Shown one piece after another: positions 10,266-25,200 of a DNA stretch of 64,000 nucleotides. A program made the translations under genes and the position numbers. Position 1 is the first letter of the stretch; each line of letters opens with the position of its first letter. The DNA comes from Lampris incognitus (lineage: Eukaryota; Chordata; Actinopteri; Lampriformes; Lampridae). Below the pieces are notes generated by a model. The model was not told the origin of the DNA and made no database searches. It saw only the letters and a list, made by a program, of their open reading frames with translations. Location of the stretch: contig NC_079211.1 in NCBI RefSeq assembly GCF_029633865.1, positions 149,870,749 through 149,934,748 on the forward strand, read 5' to 3'.

Positions 10266-13200
10266 GTAAGAACAGAGGCGCAATACTATAATAACTGACA
10301 AGTTCAACCCTAGTTCTGCGTTATTACGTTTGGAAATAAAGTATGTGTAACTTTTACGTAATTCTGTTTCTTCCTCAGGTCACACCCCCAGGATGACTGT
10401 CTGGTTAAGAAGCCTTCTATTTCCAGACTAAAGGCACAAGTAAGTGTGAGCGACATTATTTGTGCGGATCATTATCGGGTTTGCAAAATTCTGTGGCAAA
10501 TGTTAATTGACAGCTGACCCACATTGTTCCATAATTCAAAATTATTTTGAAGTTAACCATTTTTATGTAAATTGCACATTACTAATTCCTCACGGGAAAG
10601 TTTACCATGTCCATTGAGGCTGGACCGCTCCAAGTCATGACAGATAGCCATGTTATACATGTAGTGCAGGAAAATTATAAAATCCATATATGACGATTGG
10701 GGGTGGGAATCTCTAGGCACTCCACGAGTCGATTCTGATTCAGAGGGTTACAATGCGATTATAAAACGATTATTGATGCATCTTGATTCTTATTTCTGTA
10801 CATGATTTATTTTTTTCTCACTGTGTGACTACTTGCTACTTTTAAAACACAGCATATTTGTAATGATCCATAATTAAAATAAAACAGATGGACAGCCGGG
10901 ATGGCTCGGAAGAGTGGGGTAATTGACCAAGTACAATTGGAGAGAAAAGCCAAAAAAAAAAAAAGAAGGAAAAAAACCCCAACGTGATCTACTGCACATC
11001 CCATGGTGTGTTTTTAAAAAAAAAATTAATACCAGGTCTTCTTTTGAATTCACAGCTGGTCAAGGAAAAAGAAAACCAAGCACCACTTGCTGTCATCATG
11101 GGAAGTGACAGGACACAAGTTCAGTGCCAGGCTAGAAAAGCAATATCTTGCCATACTAGAACATCAAATGGTGCTCTTAAGAAACTACCTGTGCAAAAGG
11201 AGGATGTATTACCCACAGCCCCAAGCATCCCCTGTCCTGTTTTGTCTATTGGTCCAAAAAAGCCAACTACCTTAAGTCAAAAAACACAGCCTACAAGAAC
11301 ACACACGATTGCATCCCTCAAATCCCACCTCAGTGCAACCAGCCAAACCAAAACGCAGCCAAATGTGAGAGTCAAACATGTCTCTGATCCCAGCTCGAGC
11401 AAATGTCTTGCACTGCCCAAAATTCAAACAAAAAGTACCACAAATGCAGTCAAATCAGTTCTCAGCACAACTTACTGCGTCAGGACTCTTGGTCCCTTTG
11501 TTAAAACCAAAACAGGCCTCATCCCTGCTGTGGTCCAGCCTAGAAATGTAAGAGCAGACTTAACTACTGCAACCAGAACCACTTCCATCGCCAACAGAAT
11601 ACCCAACCCTATTAAAACAGGATCAGTCTCTCGGATGTCTGCCATGGCTCAGATGAACACATTACCTACCACCGTGGTGAACAAGCCTGTTCAGAAGAAA
11701 ACCATTGCCACTCGAACCACAGGCACAGGGATCAGACCTCAAGCTCACAACCAGACCAGAGCTAAACCATTAATTACCAAACCTCTTCCATCGTCACGCC
11801 AGGAAGAATCTACTAATGCCCCTAAACGAAGATGTCCCACAAGGACCACAACAGCGGCAGTCAAAACACGTCAGCAGGAGGGTTTAGCAAAAACTGTGAA
11901 ATCAGTTGCTCAGCCCTCAGAGCAGAGCTCTAAAGTTGAGGGAACTGGTGCCGCTCGATTGTGGGGGGCTAGCTCTCAGGCATCCTCAGGGGTTGCGAAC
12001 CGGTGCCATTCCAAGGTGGTAAACAGGGCTGCTCAAGTAGCAGAGCTGGCAAGGAAAAGCAAGGAATGTAGCAGGGCAGTCAACAAGAAGGAAGGTGGTT
12101 CGACGGAAGTCCAGCCTGTGCTGAGTGCTGGTCCATCTGTACCACAGAAGGTACCATGCTCTGCTAAGAGCTGCAGGCAAGTGCTAAGGCCTGAAGACAT
12201 GAAGACTCCCAAGGTTCGACGTGGGGTCATGCCCCAGACAGAGACAAAGAGGCCAACTGCTGCCCAGGAGGAGAGAATGTAAGTAATGCCGTTAATGGTT
12301 TACAAATATACACAGAGATTCTGAGGATTCTATGATTTGTAGAATTAAGCAAGATTTTGACATTTATTTTCTGGATAACACTTTAAATCACAGGCCATTA
12401 ATTATGCAGAACAAATAATATATGAATAATATCAGTGAAATTGAACTATGATGAGTGGTAATTACTTGGTAATATATGAGTACAATAAATATAAATATAA
12501 TTTACATTAAACAACAAATGAAATAAATTCACAAATCATGTTGTACCAAAAAAGTATTTTGAGTCCTGAGTCACAGGGATGAAAAGTGAATAGTAAGTAG
12601 CCGTTCAACCCGAATGTAAGGTGAATGAGTAACCATAGTAAAGATAGACCAGATAAGTTAGTGTCTCACTAGAAATTATGCACTTTATGTAACGTCCCGT
12701 TACTCTTAGTAGAAGTCAGAGGCCTGGTGGACATTAAAGCTAGTTTGTGTGGTAATCAAAAATGTCATCTGGGCATCCGGGTAGCATAGCAGCCTATTCC
12801 GTTGCCTACTAACACGGGGATCGCCTGTTCAAATCCTTGTGTTACCTCCGGCTTGGTTGGGCGTCCCTACAGACAATTGGCTGTGTCTGCGGTTGGGAAG
12901 CCTGATGTGGGTACGTGTCCTGGTTGTTGCACTAGCGCCTCCTCTGGTCCGTCGGCGTGCCTGTTCAAGGGGGAGGGGGAACTGGGGGGAATAGCGTGAT
13001 CCTCCCACGCGCTACGTCCCCCTTGTGAAACTCCTCACTGTCAGGTGAAAAGAAGTAGCTGGTGACTCCACGTGTATGGGAGGAGGCATGTGGTAGTCTG
13101 CAGCCCTCCCCGGATCAGCAGAGGGGGTGGAGCAGAGGCCGGGACGGCTCAGAAAATAGGGTAATTGGCCAAGTACAATGGGGGAGGAAAGGGGGGGGGT

Positions 13201-16200
13201 ACAAAAAAAGAAAAATTTCATCTTCTTTTGGTAATGTAATTTATAACGAACATTTATAAAAACAGTTATTACTATTCCACTCATTTGTTGTCTGACATTG
13301 TGGCAAATTATCCAATGGACTTTCAAACAATCGGTCAATGGCTGATTAAACCACTAATTGTTTACATTTGTAGTTTTATCAGCTGAGAACTGATTATTGA
13401 CCGATACATCTCTATTATTTTTACTTTGATTTTCATAACCCTCTTTACTCAGAAATAGTTGCTGAAAATATTTTTTGACAATATCAGATGACAATCAAAA
13501 AAAAAAAGAGTGAGGTCTTATATCAGGATCAGACTACACAGTATTATTGTCTTTCACGATGGTCACCATGTCAGATTAGGCAAGCATAGTGCCATAAATT
13601 CTTGCCGTGTCTTGGCCGGGAGACTAGCAACACTACAAGAATGATCCCGACCAATCATTGTATGCTGCCTTTCACGAGTTCATGGGTCATGGGGAGGACA
13701 TTCAAGAAATAGTCAATCATGGCTACAGAAGCACTCTGTGTGGTGCTGGCGGTCTTGTCTAATCTAACATTTTTTGACTCTGTCATGGTACTCACTTGAG
13801 GAAATGTCAAAAAGGCAGGGGTATTGTTGTCACTGCTCAACAAACCGTTCCTCGGTTTCGTTGTTCCACCTGACAGCATTAACCGTAGCATCTCTGTTTC
13901 TCTTTGCTATGTTTTAATATATGTGCACCAGAGAGCACTCTGTCATCCTATTGGCCAACGTCAAGAAACGTTGTAGGAGGTGTCAGACTATGCAGGAAAA
14001 TCCAAAAAAGTACTTGCCCTCTAGACTGTTTGTCGGGGTCACAGCAACGTGGCATCTTGGACTGTTCTTCGATTATGTCACTACATGGGGTGAAGACGCC
14101 CGTTTGTCATTCCTGACGTTCATCATTAGGCCCAACGCTGGAAATTTGTCAGCGGCGACAAAATCATGTCAAAATCATGAGGAATTTGTGTAGTTTGATC
14201 CTGCATTTAGAATTTGTTTGAGAATAGTCTTGGCTTGTCGCATTCTTTTGTTTTTCTGATTTTTCAGGTTTTCACCCGTTCATAACCACTACAAATATTC
14301 TCCAACTTTATTAAAAATTTGCTATTTCAAGAGACTGTTGGTGGCAGCTCTTCATTTTTATGTCTGGCATTAGGTGGACAATAATGCATTTCTGTATTGG
14401 TCACTTAACAAAGTGCATGTTAAAACAATAGGATTTAGCATGGAGAACTAATTAAATACAAGATACACAGGTGTGTTTTTCATCCCAATTTAGCTTTTCG
14501 CATTCCCTGTTCTATGTGGGTACATTTTGCATTCCCTGTTCTACATTCCCAGGTCTAAATGATGACGGTGGTTGCCAACTGGACACTGCTTGGCATTGCC
14601 CCATCACTTTAAAAAAATATATTTTATAAAGCCATATAATTTTGTTATGCTGTTTCAAGGCCTGAGCCGTTTTCGTACACCCGTCTCTATCTTTTCCTAT
14701 GCTCTATTTACTGTGTGTATTCCGTGTACCTTGCCATCGTGCTTAAACTTAACTTACGCTTAAACTTGCCATTGTGCTTAAGAAGTAGGCTAAGCTAAAG
14801 AATGGTAGCCATGGCAGGTTGTAAAAACATGTAACTGTTGAGGAATGCTTTATACAGTACTTGGCTTTAGCCTTTCTTTGTTGCCGTTTATATTGTCTAA
14901 ATTTGTAGAAGGCCTGAATTTAGGAGGGCCCTGCATTTTGTTCTGTCTATTGGAATTGATTTTTATTGCCTTATATAGGCTACGTATAAGCCCTGTGATG
15001 GTCTGGCAGCCTGTCCAGGGTGTCTCCCTGCCTGCCGCCCAGTGATTGCTGGGATAGGCTCCAGCGTCCCCACGACCCTGACAGCAGGATAAGCGGTTGG
15101 ATAATGGATGGAATGGATGGCATTCCCTGTTCTCCTGAAGTCTCAGCACTGCACATCCACTTACGCAGTTAGGGAAGGCATAGATTCCCCGTGACTTCCG
15201 ATACACGTAGCACTAGCCGACTGCTTCTTTTTTTCCACCGACCAGGTACCTCTGGGGAACATAGCACATATGAAAAAGCTTGTTTTTACATGTCATGTTA
15301 TTTTCATTCATACCCTCTCTCTGATTTATTGTTTGATGTCAAGGAGGAAGCTACAGGAATGGCGGGAAGCCAGGGGCATCTCCTATAAGCGGCCACCCAT
15401 GCCAGTGAAGCCCCAGGGCAGACGCACAGTTGCACTGGCCCGGCCCTACTGGGATTACATGGAAGAAAATGACGAGGCTAACTCCCTTATTTGTGCTGTG
15501 GATCGGTCCCTGGCTGACTGTGTCCGAATGCTGGAAAAGGTAAAGGAGAAGTTTGAGGGTTGGGTAATGGATAACGTTTGACGATAAACAACAACTTAGT
15601 TTTGTGTAGCGTCTTTCAAGGAACCCGAGGACTCTTATAAGAACAGCAAGATTAAAACAAAGATCAAAAGACTACAGACCATAGGCCTTAGTTAAAAAAA
15701 AAGGTAGGTTTTCAGTAGTCTTAAAATTGTCCAAAGAAGCAGCATTGCGGATCTCTGCAGGAATAGACTTCCAAAGGGTGAGGGCCGCCACACTAAAGGC
15801 TCTATCCCCAAAAGTCTGCAGGCTGGTGTGGGAGATGGAAAGCAGACCTGTATCTGCGGACCGCAGATTCCAGGACGGAATATAGGAGTTTAGGAGGTCT
15901 GATAGGTACTGGTATGTGTTCTGGTCGCTGCACTAGTGCCTCTTCTGGTTGGTCAGGCTGCCTGTTTGGGTGGTGGTGGGGGGAGGCTGAAAGGAATAGC
16001 ATGATCCTCTCACGCAGTGTCCACCTGGTGAAACTCCTCACTGTCAGGTGAAAAGAAGCGGCTGGTGACTCCACATGTATCACAGGAGGCATATGGTAGT
16101 CTGCAGCCCTCCCCCGGATTGGCAGAGAGGGTGGAGCTGCAACCGGGACAGCTCGGAAGAGTGGGGTAATTGGACAGGTACAAAAGGGGAGAAAAAGGAG

Positions 16201-19200
16201 GCAAAAACAAACAAAAAAGGAAATCACCTTACAGGAGTGTAGATGGAGACAGAGCAGACAGAGGTTAGTAGCTCAGATAGCTCACACATGAAGGTAGTGG
16301 AGGCTTTAGTGGGGCAATACACAAGGATCACCTGAAGCTGTGCTGACCCAGCTAGTGTGGAGGCAACACACCCAAATGAGGAGACAGTGAGTACTGGAAA
16401 TTCTTTAACCAGAATGTCAGCTTGATGTAATAGCCAGCCCACCACCACGACCCATGGAGCAAGGTTTCTGTATGCACACATAGTCTGGGGGTGTGGCTTG
16501 ATTTAGCGTCACAAAGTCCTGCTGATTTTGCCATGTCTTCAGTTAGGCGTAGAAAGTCAATTTTCCTGTCCTTGAAGATGTCATGGATGCTTTATTGTGC
16601 TTTACTGTTTAAGGAGCTGAGTGTTCAGTAGCATGAATGTTGCAGTGTTGTTCATAGATGCTGAGGAAGGTGCTGTGGGAGGGGTGACACTGTCAACACA
16701 AACCAGGGGCTTCAGATTGCCAGGGTGAACGAGTAGTTTGTTGTGATGATGTTGATGTCGCAGTGTGATAGAATGCCGGTCAGACAGCACAGATGGAATA
16801 GCATGATCAGAGTAAACAAACGTACATCGGGAGGCCCTGTGGACATGGGGGGGGGGGGGTTGACGCTAGAGTCCGGGGGAAGTATTCAGCGAGGCAGTTT
16901 GGAGTGATTTGATGGCTGAGGTTTGGATGTTCCAGTGCAAAGTATTTTATTAACGCCATATCAGCAGCAGAGGCGCAGCAGCTAGCTACTGAAGCTGGTA
17001 GCCAGAGAGGAGGCACTCAGCCCTGGACCACAGCAGCGGTGCAGCAGTAAGCCAAAACAGGATGACAGGTTCAAAAGAGGGGTCAGGGATAGTCCTGATA
17101 ATAGTGGCAGAGAACAATAAAAAGCAGAAATTGATTCAGATTGAGAAGCGGCGACATAAACGCCAGTGTCCTCGGTCTCTGAAGAGTCCAGTAGGAACAA
17201 CTAGATCTGGGTTTCATTCATTGTTAATCTCCCACTTGAGTAGAATTATGAGTATTTTAAGCCCTGTTTTATACACATTAGGTGGAATCAGTCCTCAGTG
17301 GGTTATTTTTTGTTATTGGGATTGCCCCATCATAGTCCTTGAGGTAGATTTGACCACTTTTTCTCACTTTATTTTGAGACACACACTCACCACACCTTTG
17401 GAGTGATGGGGCCAAGAAGAAAATCGAGTCATTAGTTGAAGGATGTCATGTTTTCTTTAATTGCATCATTAGTCACCAAATTATTATTATACATTAAATT
17501 TGTGCCTTTTGGGAACCCAAGGCCTTGTTACAAACTAGAGCAACAACAAAACAAAACGACTCAGGTGTGTGATGGCCTGGTGGCCTGTCCAGGGTGTCTC
17601 CCTGTCTGCCGCCAAATGACTGCTGGGATAGGCTCCAGCATCCCCGTGACCCTGAGAGCAGGATAAGCAGTTCGGATAATGGATGGATGTCGTGCTTGGG
17701 CCTAATGCTAACAGAGATGCCTTGTTAAATCATCACTTATACCAATGCCCTACTATGTAAAGTTATTAATAACTCTATTTTTTCATCTTATTGTTTGAAG
17801 AAATGTTATTCAGAGCTTGCTGTTGCTCCACGAACCAAAAATCCTCTTACCCATTTTATCTTTTCTTTCCTTTTTCCTCACCACACTAAAATGCAAGTTG
17901 CTTGGCTCCACAAGACAAATGTGTTCAGGATTTTTTTTTTTTTTTTGAGTGAAAAAGAAAGGTAGGTGTATGAATATGTTTTGCTGTCCATCCTCAGGGC
18001 TGCCCCCCAGAGCAGGGAAAGGAGGTCCTCTCCCGTTTGCCTGCAGTGGCCAAGAAGTTTGCCAAGTACTGGATCTTTCAGGCCCGTCTGATGGAAAAAG
18101 AGGGAAACTATGACATCTTGCCTGTGTTTCAGGAAGCCGTTCGTGTGGCGTCTGAGGTAAATCGACAAGCTCTCTCCACCACCTCATCATCTCTTTCTCT
18201 CTTGCTGCTTCCTCATTGAATTCTAGAAAGGCCAAGCCCAAATCTGCAAAATTTTGGCTATCATCCGATGAGATTCTGTTTTGTTGGTTGTGAGGGGTTT
18301 GATTTATTCTCTTAATTTTTTTCTCCCCATTAAATATAGTTGATTGTTTGTCAGTTCTGTTTTGTTAAGTCCCGATAATATAATCAGGTATTTTAAAAGA
18401 AATCCTCACGGGCGTCTGGGTGGCATGGCAGTCTATTCTGTTGCCTACCAACACGGGGATCGCCAGTTTGAATCCCCGTGTTACCTTCGGCTTGGTCAGG
18501 CGTCCCTACAGACACAATTGGCCGTGTCTGCAGGTGGGAAGCCGGATGTGGGTATGTGTCCTGGTCGCTGCACTAGCGCCTCCTCTGGTTGGTCAGGGGG
18601 GAGGGGGAACTGGGGGGAATAGCGTGATCCTCCCACGGCCTACGTTCCCCTGTCAAAAAGAAGTGGCTGGCGACTCCACATGTATTGGAGACATGTGGTA
18701 GTCTGCAGCCCTCCCCGGATTGGCAGAGTGGGTGGAGCAGCGACTGGGACGGCTCAGAAGAGTGGGATAATTGGCTGTATACAATTGGGGAGGAAACCCC
18801 CCCACCCAAAAAAAACAGAAGTCGATCTATCTAGCTTACGTTACCCTTATCTATATTCAGACCATTATGTTATATCTGTAATTTACACTCATGACTCATG
18901 TAACACATGGGCACGTTTCATTTTCTCAGTTGTCCATCCATCCATCCATTATCCAAACCGCTTGTCTTGCTCTCAGGGTCACGGGGATGCTGCTGGAGCT
19001 TATCTCAGCAGTCATTGGGCGGCAGGCGGGGAGACACCCTGGACAGGCCGCCAGGCCATCACAGGGTTATCCATCCTTTTGTCAATACTGGACATGTAAC
19101 TCCAGCTCGCCATCTAGAATTGGATGCATTAAACTTGGAACGAATCCACAACCCTTGATCGATGCAAAGAAACAGTCCATAGTTCAGCCAATGCTAACAT

Positions 19201-22200
19201 GATGCAACAACAGACTCTCATACTGAATTTGAGTGGTCACTTAAAAAAAAATGTAGTTCCTATTGTGAAATTCCCTCTGATGCTTTACTTTGCTGTGCCA
19301 GAGTGACTACTACTGGTAATCACTTGGACGTAAATTCATACCTGAAAAGATTTACCCTTCCAAAATCAAGGTTATAGCATTTCAAAACTTTTTAAAATTT
19401 TGTTTACTTTTATTCAGACTTTCATTTCTGAGCTTTCAAACCTGGAGAACAAACTTGGGCTCTGGGAGAACAGTGAAAGATTCATAATTTCACAAATAAA
19501 TTGGCAAATACTCGAGAAATGGGTGTTGTAGTCATGCGTATTTTTATATCAAGAGTGCAAAACATTTCTACAAGTACAGATTCTCAAATACAGGAAGTCA
19601 TTCATGCCCGCATAGATATAAAAGTAAGCTTCAACTTTTATTTTTCACATGCAGATTGTAGTGTAGCTCCTTGCATTGCCATGTAGCTAGCTAGCAGGAG
19701 CTTTCGTTTCCAGTATGAATTTCAGGATGGATGGATGAACGTGAAAATGAAATCTAAATCTACTCACTGTCAAAATTAGCAGTGAAAGATTCTGGATTTA
19801 TCTGTATTAAGTGGTCGGTTAACAGAATTTGCAGTTGAGTCGGCTACAATGCCATAGATGCCCTACCCTAAACAGTGTTCGTTGTAATAGGAGCTAATCA
19901 GATTAGTATCTGCTTTGATGTTTATCACTTGGTTTCATACGATTCACATTTTTTTCCTTCTTTTCTCTCCAGCCTCTAGATGAGCTGCGGACTGTGGTGT
20001 TTGAGATCCTGAAGAAAAAAGACAAGGCCCAAGGTAGTTGTGTAACATCCTTTATGCATAGGAGCTGTAGTTTGATGTTTCATCACAACTTCTTGAAATA
20101 AGTGAATTGGACAATCCACCACAGTGCCTGTATTACAATATCCCATTGATATTAGATTTGTCATAAACACAAACAGTGGGGCGGCGCAGTGGTTAGCGCG
20201 GGTGCCTCACAGTAAGAAGGTCCTGGGTTCAAGCCCCAGGGTAGTTCAACCTTGGGGGTCGTCCCGGGTCATCCTGTGTGGAGTTTGCATGTTCTCCCCG
20301 TGTCTGCGTGGGTTTCCGTCCAAAAGACATGTAGGTCAGGTGAATCGGCCGTTCTAGATTGTCCCTAGGTGTGAATGTGTGTGTGTACGTCGGCCCTGTG
20401 TGACAGTTTGGCGGCCTGTCCAGGGTGTCTCCCCGCCTGCCGCCTAATGACTGCTGGGATAGGCTCCAGCATCACCGCAACCCTGAGAGCAGAATAAGTG
20501 GTTCGGAAAATGGATGGACATACACACACTCCTCCATTCCCTCAGCCATTTCACTGCTAAACTCCAATAGCAAGAGGTAATACCAGCTCAACCTTGATAA
20601 ACACTGTTTACTGTCGCATTGCTTTGTTCTCCTCACTGCATGTTGTGTTTAAATGTTGCTGCTGCTAAACAACAATTGCTCCTCTGGGGTCAAACAAAAC
20701 CTACTTGACTTGATCTCCGTGGAGCACGGACGATCAGTTAGTGTACTGATTAGGTCCATACTGAGGCTGCAATGGCTGCTGTGGTGAAACGGGTGGCTGA
20801 GGGTCTCTATCTGGCCTAACTGCAGGTGGGGCATAGGGCTGTAACCTAGTCTGCTGTAGTCTCATTAATCTGAGCCATCTGCGTACTGAGACCTTTTATA
20901 GAAGCTAGACCTGTCTTAAGCTCTTGCATCTCTGTTAACAGTTCAGGGGAAACCTTTTTTTTGGCTTCCTTCACCAGGCACGTAGCAGGTGGCCTATCTT
21001 CTGACTGCACTACACTTACAATTGTAGCTGACTGTGAGATGCTAAACTTCTTTTGGTCTCAGTAGCACAGGCGACGTTTAATCTCTCTAACAAAGGCTTG
21101 TCTGAGGTCCCAGTATCTAGTGTAGAAGCTGCATGTCTATTCTGACTTGAGGCCATACATGTAGACACATGCGCTGGACCAAAGCTGGAACATACTACTT
21201 AAGCCCTGATTCTGATGCTTGGGAAGCAAACAGTACTTTCTGCCTTAAATCTAAAACGCGCATGAGGAAACAGGGGTTTCTTTGCTGTTCTGTGCTTCAG
21301 AGGCTAGCTGCTCTGTGGCAATCCTTTCGGTAACACTTTATTTTAGGGGTCGGAAATGACCTAGTAATAAGGTGGTAGTTTTTACAGGTAATTTTACAGC
21401 TAACCCTAACCCAAATTACAAGGTAATTTCAACCTTATTTCTAAGAAATTACGTGATAATTACCACCTCATTACTAGGAAAATACTAGGTAATTTCTGAC
21501 CCCCTAAAATAAAGTGTAACCCTCCTTTCTTGAAAGTGGAAACGCATGATGCGTCGTAGTTGGGTGGGCTTTGTCTTCCACGTAGCTGTGAGCCTGGAGA
21601 AATAGCTCTAATTAAGTCAATATTATCAGTAGCCAATATCACAAATTTGCTTCAGGGGGCTTTACAGCAACACAACATTCTGTCCTTAGACCATCACATC
21701 AGATAAGGAACAATTCACTAAAAAAACTTCATAGGAAGAAACCTCAGGGAGAGCAAAACAATTTTCAGAATACAACACTGAAAGAGGATAACAGGATCAG
21801 AATACTTTATTTATCCCCGTGGGGAAATTGAGTTCTATTACAGACACTCGCGCTCTAATAACTAAAAACTAACAAGATAGGAAAAAGATTATGATGGAGG
21901 ATGCCAAGCTACATGACCACCATCATCATGTAGACAAAAAAACAAACAAAAAACGTTAGTAACATGTCTGTGAGAGAAGGATATAACATTGAAACAGGAT
22001 AACAAAATATGTATTTATAAGATATATATATAAAAGAAAATGTTTTGAGGGGAATGCCGAGCAGTGTCCAGGTGGCGACAACCATCACCATGGAGACCTG
22101 GGAGGAGGACAGACTACACGTGCACACAAGGGAGACTAAGGAGAAGAAGAGAAAGGACAAGACATTAATTAAGAACGAGAAAAGACATGAGAGAGAGAAC

Positions 22201-25200
22201 TGTTTGCAACAGTCAATCTATAGTCTATATTCTTGTCGGCAGAACAGTGGTTGGTAAATTCATTGAAACAGAAACCGACCCGCCATGCAGTACAGGTTGT
22301 GAAGTACTCAATTTAAAGGCAACCAATTGTAGGTTAAGGCAAAAAGATGAGTTAAGTTTGGATTTAAAGGACTCAGACTGACTGTCTGACAGCAGCAGGC
22401 AGGTTATCCCAAAAGAACGGGGCCTGATAGGAAGAGGCCCTGCCACCAGCTGACTTCTTAACTTTGAGTACACACAGGAGCCCTGTATTTTGAGAGTGAA
22501 GAGCTTGAGATGGAATGTATGGTTTAAGGAGCAAGCCCATTTAGGATTTTATAAGTCAGCAGAAGCACCTTGAAGTCTGATCTAACATGGATAGGAAGGG
22601 AGGCAAGAATTGGTGTAATATGGTCAAATTTTTTTAGTTTTGGTTAGGGTTCTAGCTGCAGCATTCTGAACTATCTGAAGACTTTTAGTACTAGCATGTA
22701 GTAGACCTAAAAACAGAACATTACAGTAATCAAGTCTGGATGAAACAAATGCATGTATTAGAGTCTCTGTGTCAGCCATGGACAGGAAAGACCGAATTTT
22801 AGCTTTGTTATGCAAGTGAAAAAAGGCAGACTTGGTGATTTCTTTAATGTGTTTATCAAATGAAAGGCTGGGATCAAACGTAACACCAAGATTTTTGGCT
22901 GCCACGCTTTGTGAAACCACAGAGTTGTCGATTGTTGTTACTTGATCAAATTGTTGTCTGCGTCTTGCATGGCCAACAGCCTCCATCTCAGTTTTATCCA
23001 AATTTAAAAGCAGGAAATTTAGTGGCATCCAATTTTTCACAGTAGCCAAGCAGGCCTCTAAATTAGTCATTTGAGTATAATTATCAGCCCTTATAGGCAC
23101 ATACAGCTTAGTATCATCAGCATAGCAATAGAAATGTATTCCATGACTGCGTAGAATTTGGCCAAGAGGTGAAATATAAAGAGAGAAAAGTAGAGGGCCA
23201 AGAACTGAGCCCTGAGGTACACCATACTTAACGTCAGCGAATTTCAACGTAATATTATAGCACACAATGTGTTCTTCCAGATAAATAGGACTTAAGCCAG
23301 AGACACCAAAATTACAATTTAAACTGTCTAATAGTCTACAGTGAGCAGTGGCGTCAAAGGCTGCACTGAGGTCCAGTAGTAGAAGCACAGACATGGAATC
23401 AGAGTTCATAGTTAGTAGAATATCGTTCACCACTCTGGTCAGAGCAGTTTCAGAGCGTTAGGTGGTCTCTACAGAGCAGCAATACTGATGGGTGGAGGTC
23501 CATAGAGCTTAACAGCCAGCAGTTAATAGGAAGCTTGATCAGGTAGAGAGAGTGGCATTAGTTTTATACTATCGCAATAGATCAGCGCAAGGCCACCTCC
23601 TCTTGCCGAAGACCAAGGTTTGCATATTCTAAACAAATCCTGGTGGAGTTGTTGAATTTAGCTGTAGAAAGTCATTCTGTGACTGTCAGGTTTCTATGAG
23701 ACTTAAATAGTCCAGTTTGTGCTTTGTGATGAAGTCATTGACCAAAGGGACTTTGTTGGTAATAGATCGGATATTATTTAGGCAAAACTTATGACAGGTT
23801 GTGCGCGTTTAACTAGCGGCATGGTGGCGCAGTGGTTAGCGCGGTTGCGTCACAGCAAGAAGGTCCTGGGTTCCAGCCCCGGGGGTCGTCCCGGGTCGTC
23901 CTGTGTGGAGTTTGCATGTTCTCCTCGTGTCTGCGTGGGTTTCCTCCCACAGTCCAAAGACATGTTAGGTCAGGTGAATTGGTCGTACTAAATTGTCCCT
24001 AGCTATGAATGTGTGGGTGTGTGCGTGCCCTGTGATGGCTTGGTGGCCTGTCCAGGGTGTTTCCCCGCCTGCCGCCCAATGACTGCTGGGATAGGCTCCA
24101 GCATCCCCGCGACCCTGAGAGCAGGATAATCAGTTCGGAAAATGGAGTTAGCACACTGTGGTCTACATGCCTGTCACGTCGTAATATGTTGTGTGTATGA
24201 GAGCCCTGGTGCCTAATAGTAGTCTGTATGGGGAAAACGCCCAGTTAATCACAGATGAGGCAAGTGTTGGGGGGGGGGGGGGGGCTAGTGGACAAAATAG
24301 TACTTTGGAGCGCCACCGTAGGCAGAAACCGAGGTTCCGGGAGGGAAGTGTGGGATGTAAACAGTCAGTTGTGGATAAGACTGTACAGCGGGCTGCAGGT
24401 TGGCCGCTAGTATTCGGCTACCCAGCCTGTTCAGGTGGACTCATCTGTTCTGAAGAGGGAGAAACAATCCCATCTGTCTGCGGCTAATCTTGCATGCTAC
24501 TGGGCCTATCAGCCAAAAATTATTTGTGCAGTTATGAATGTATGATCAAGAACCTTTAGTGGTTGCAGTAATTTAAACCCTTTGAAAAACGCTTGTTCTC
24601 GCTACAGCCGCTCCCTCTCTTTATCCACTCTCTAGCTAGGTTGACCAGTGCTGCTCTCAACCATGGGCATGCGCGACTCACATCTACGGTTGACTCGGAT
24701 CGGGCAGCAACATGATCAAAAGTTATTCAAAGAATTTTGATAATCCAAAAATGCAAACGTTATAAAGAACTTCCTTTAGATTGCAGTCAAAACTGAATTC
24801 CTTTCTGAGAATCTTTACGATCCAAATCAGTCTGGATTCAAGCGGGGGTCACTCTACTGAGACTGCACTGTGTTTGGCTAAAGCTGCTTGTCAGTCCTCA
24901 GCTTTAATGCTGCTAGATCCGTCAGCTGCCTTTGACACAGTTAACGACCAAATCCTCCTCTCCACACTCACTGAGCTTGGTATCTCGGGATCTGCCCGCT
25001 GCTGGTTCATGTCCTACCTCTCAGGGAGATCTCTTGGACGGGAGAAGTGGCAAAACCACACAGCTTATCCACAGGGGTGCCTCAAGGGTCAGTGGTTGGT
25101 CCCCTTCTCTTCTCAATATACACCACCTCACTTGGCGCAATCATCCGCTCCCATGGTTTCTCATACCATTGCTATGCTGACGATAAACAGCTCTTCCTTT

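Noticed and set aside
13565..14180. Coding remnant in the ckap2l intron
   Set aside because: Open frames on both strands but no recognisable family; left as unassigned.
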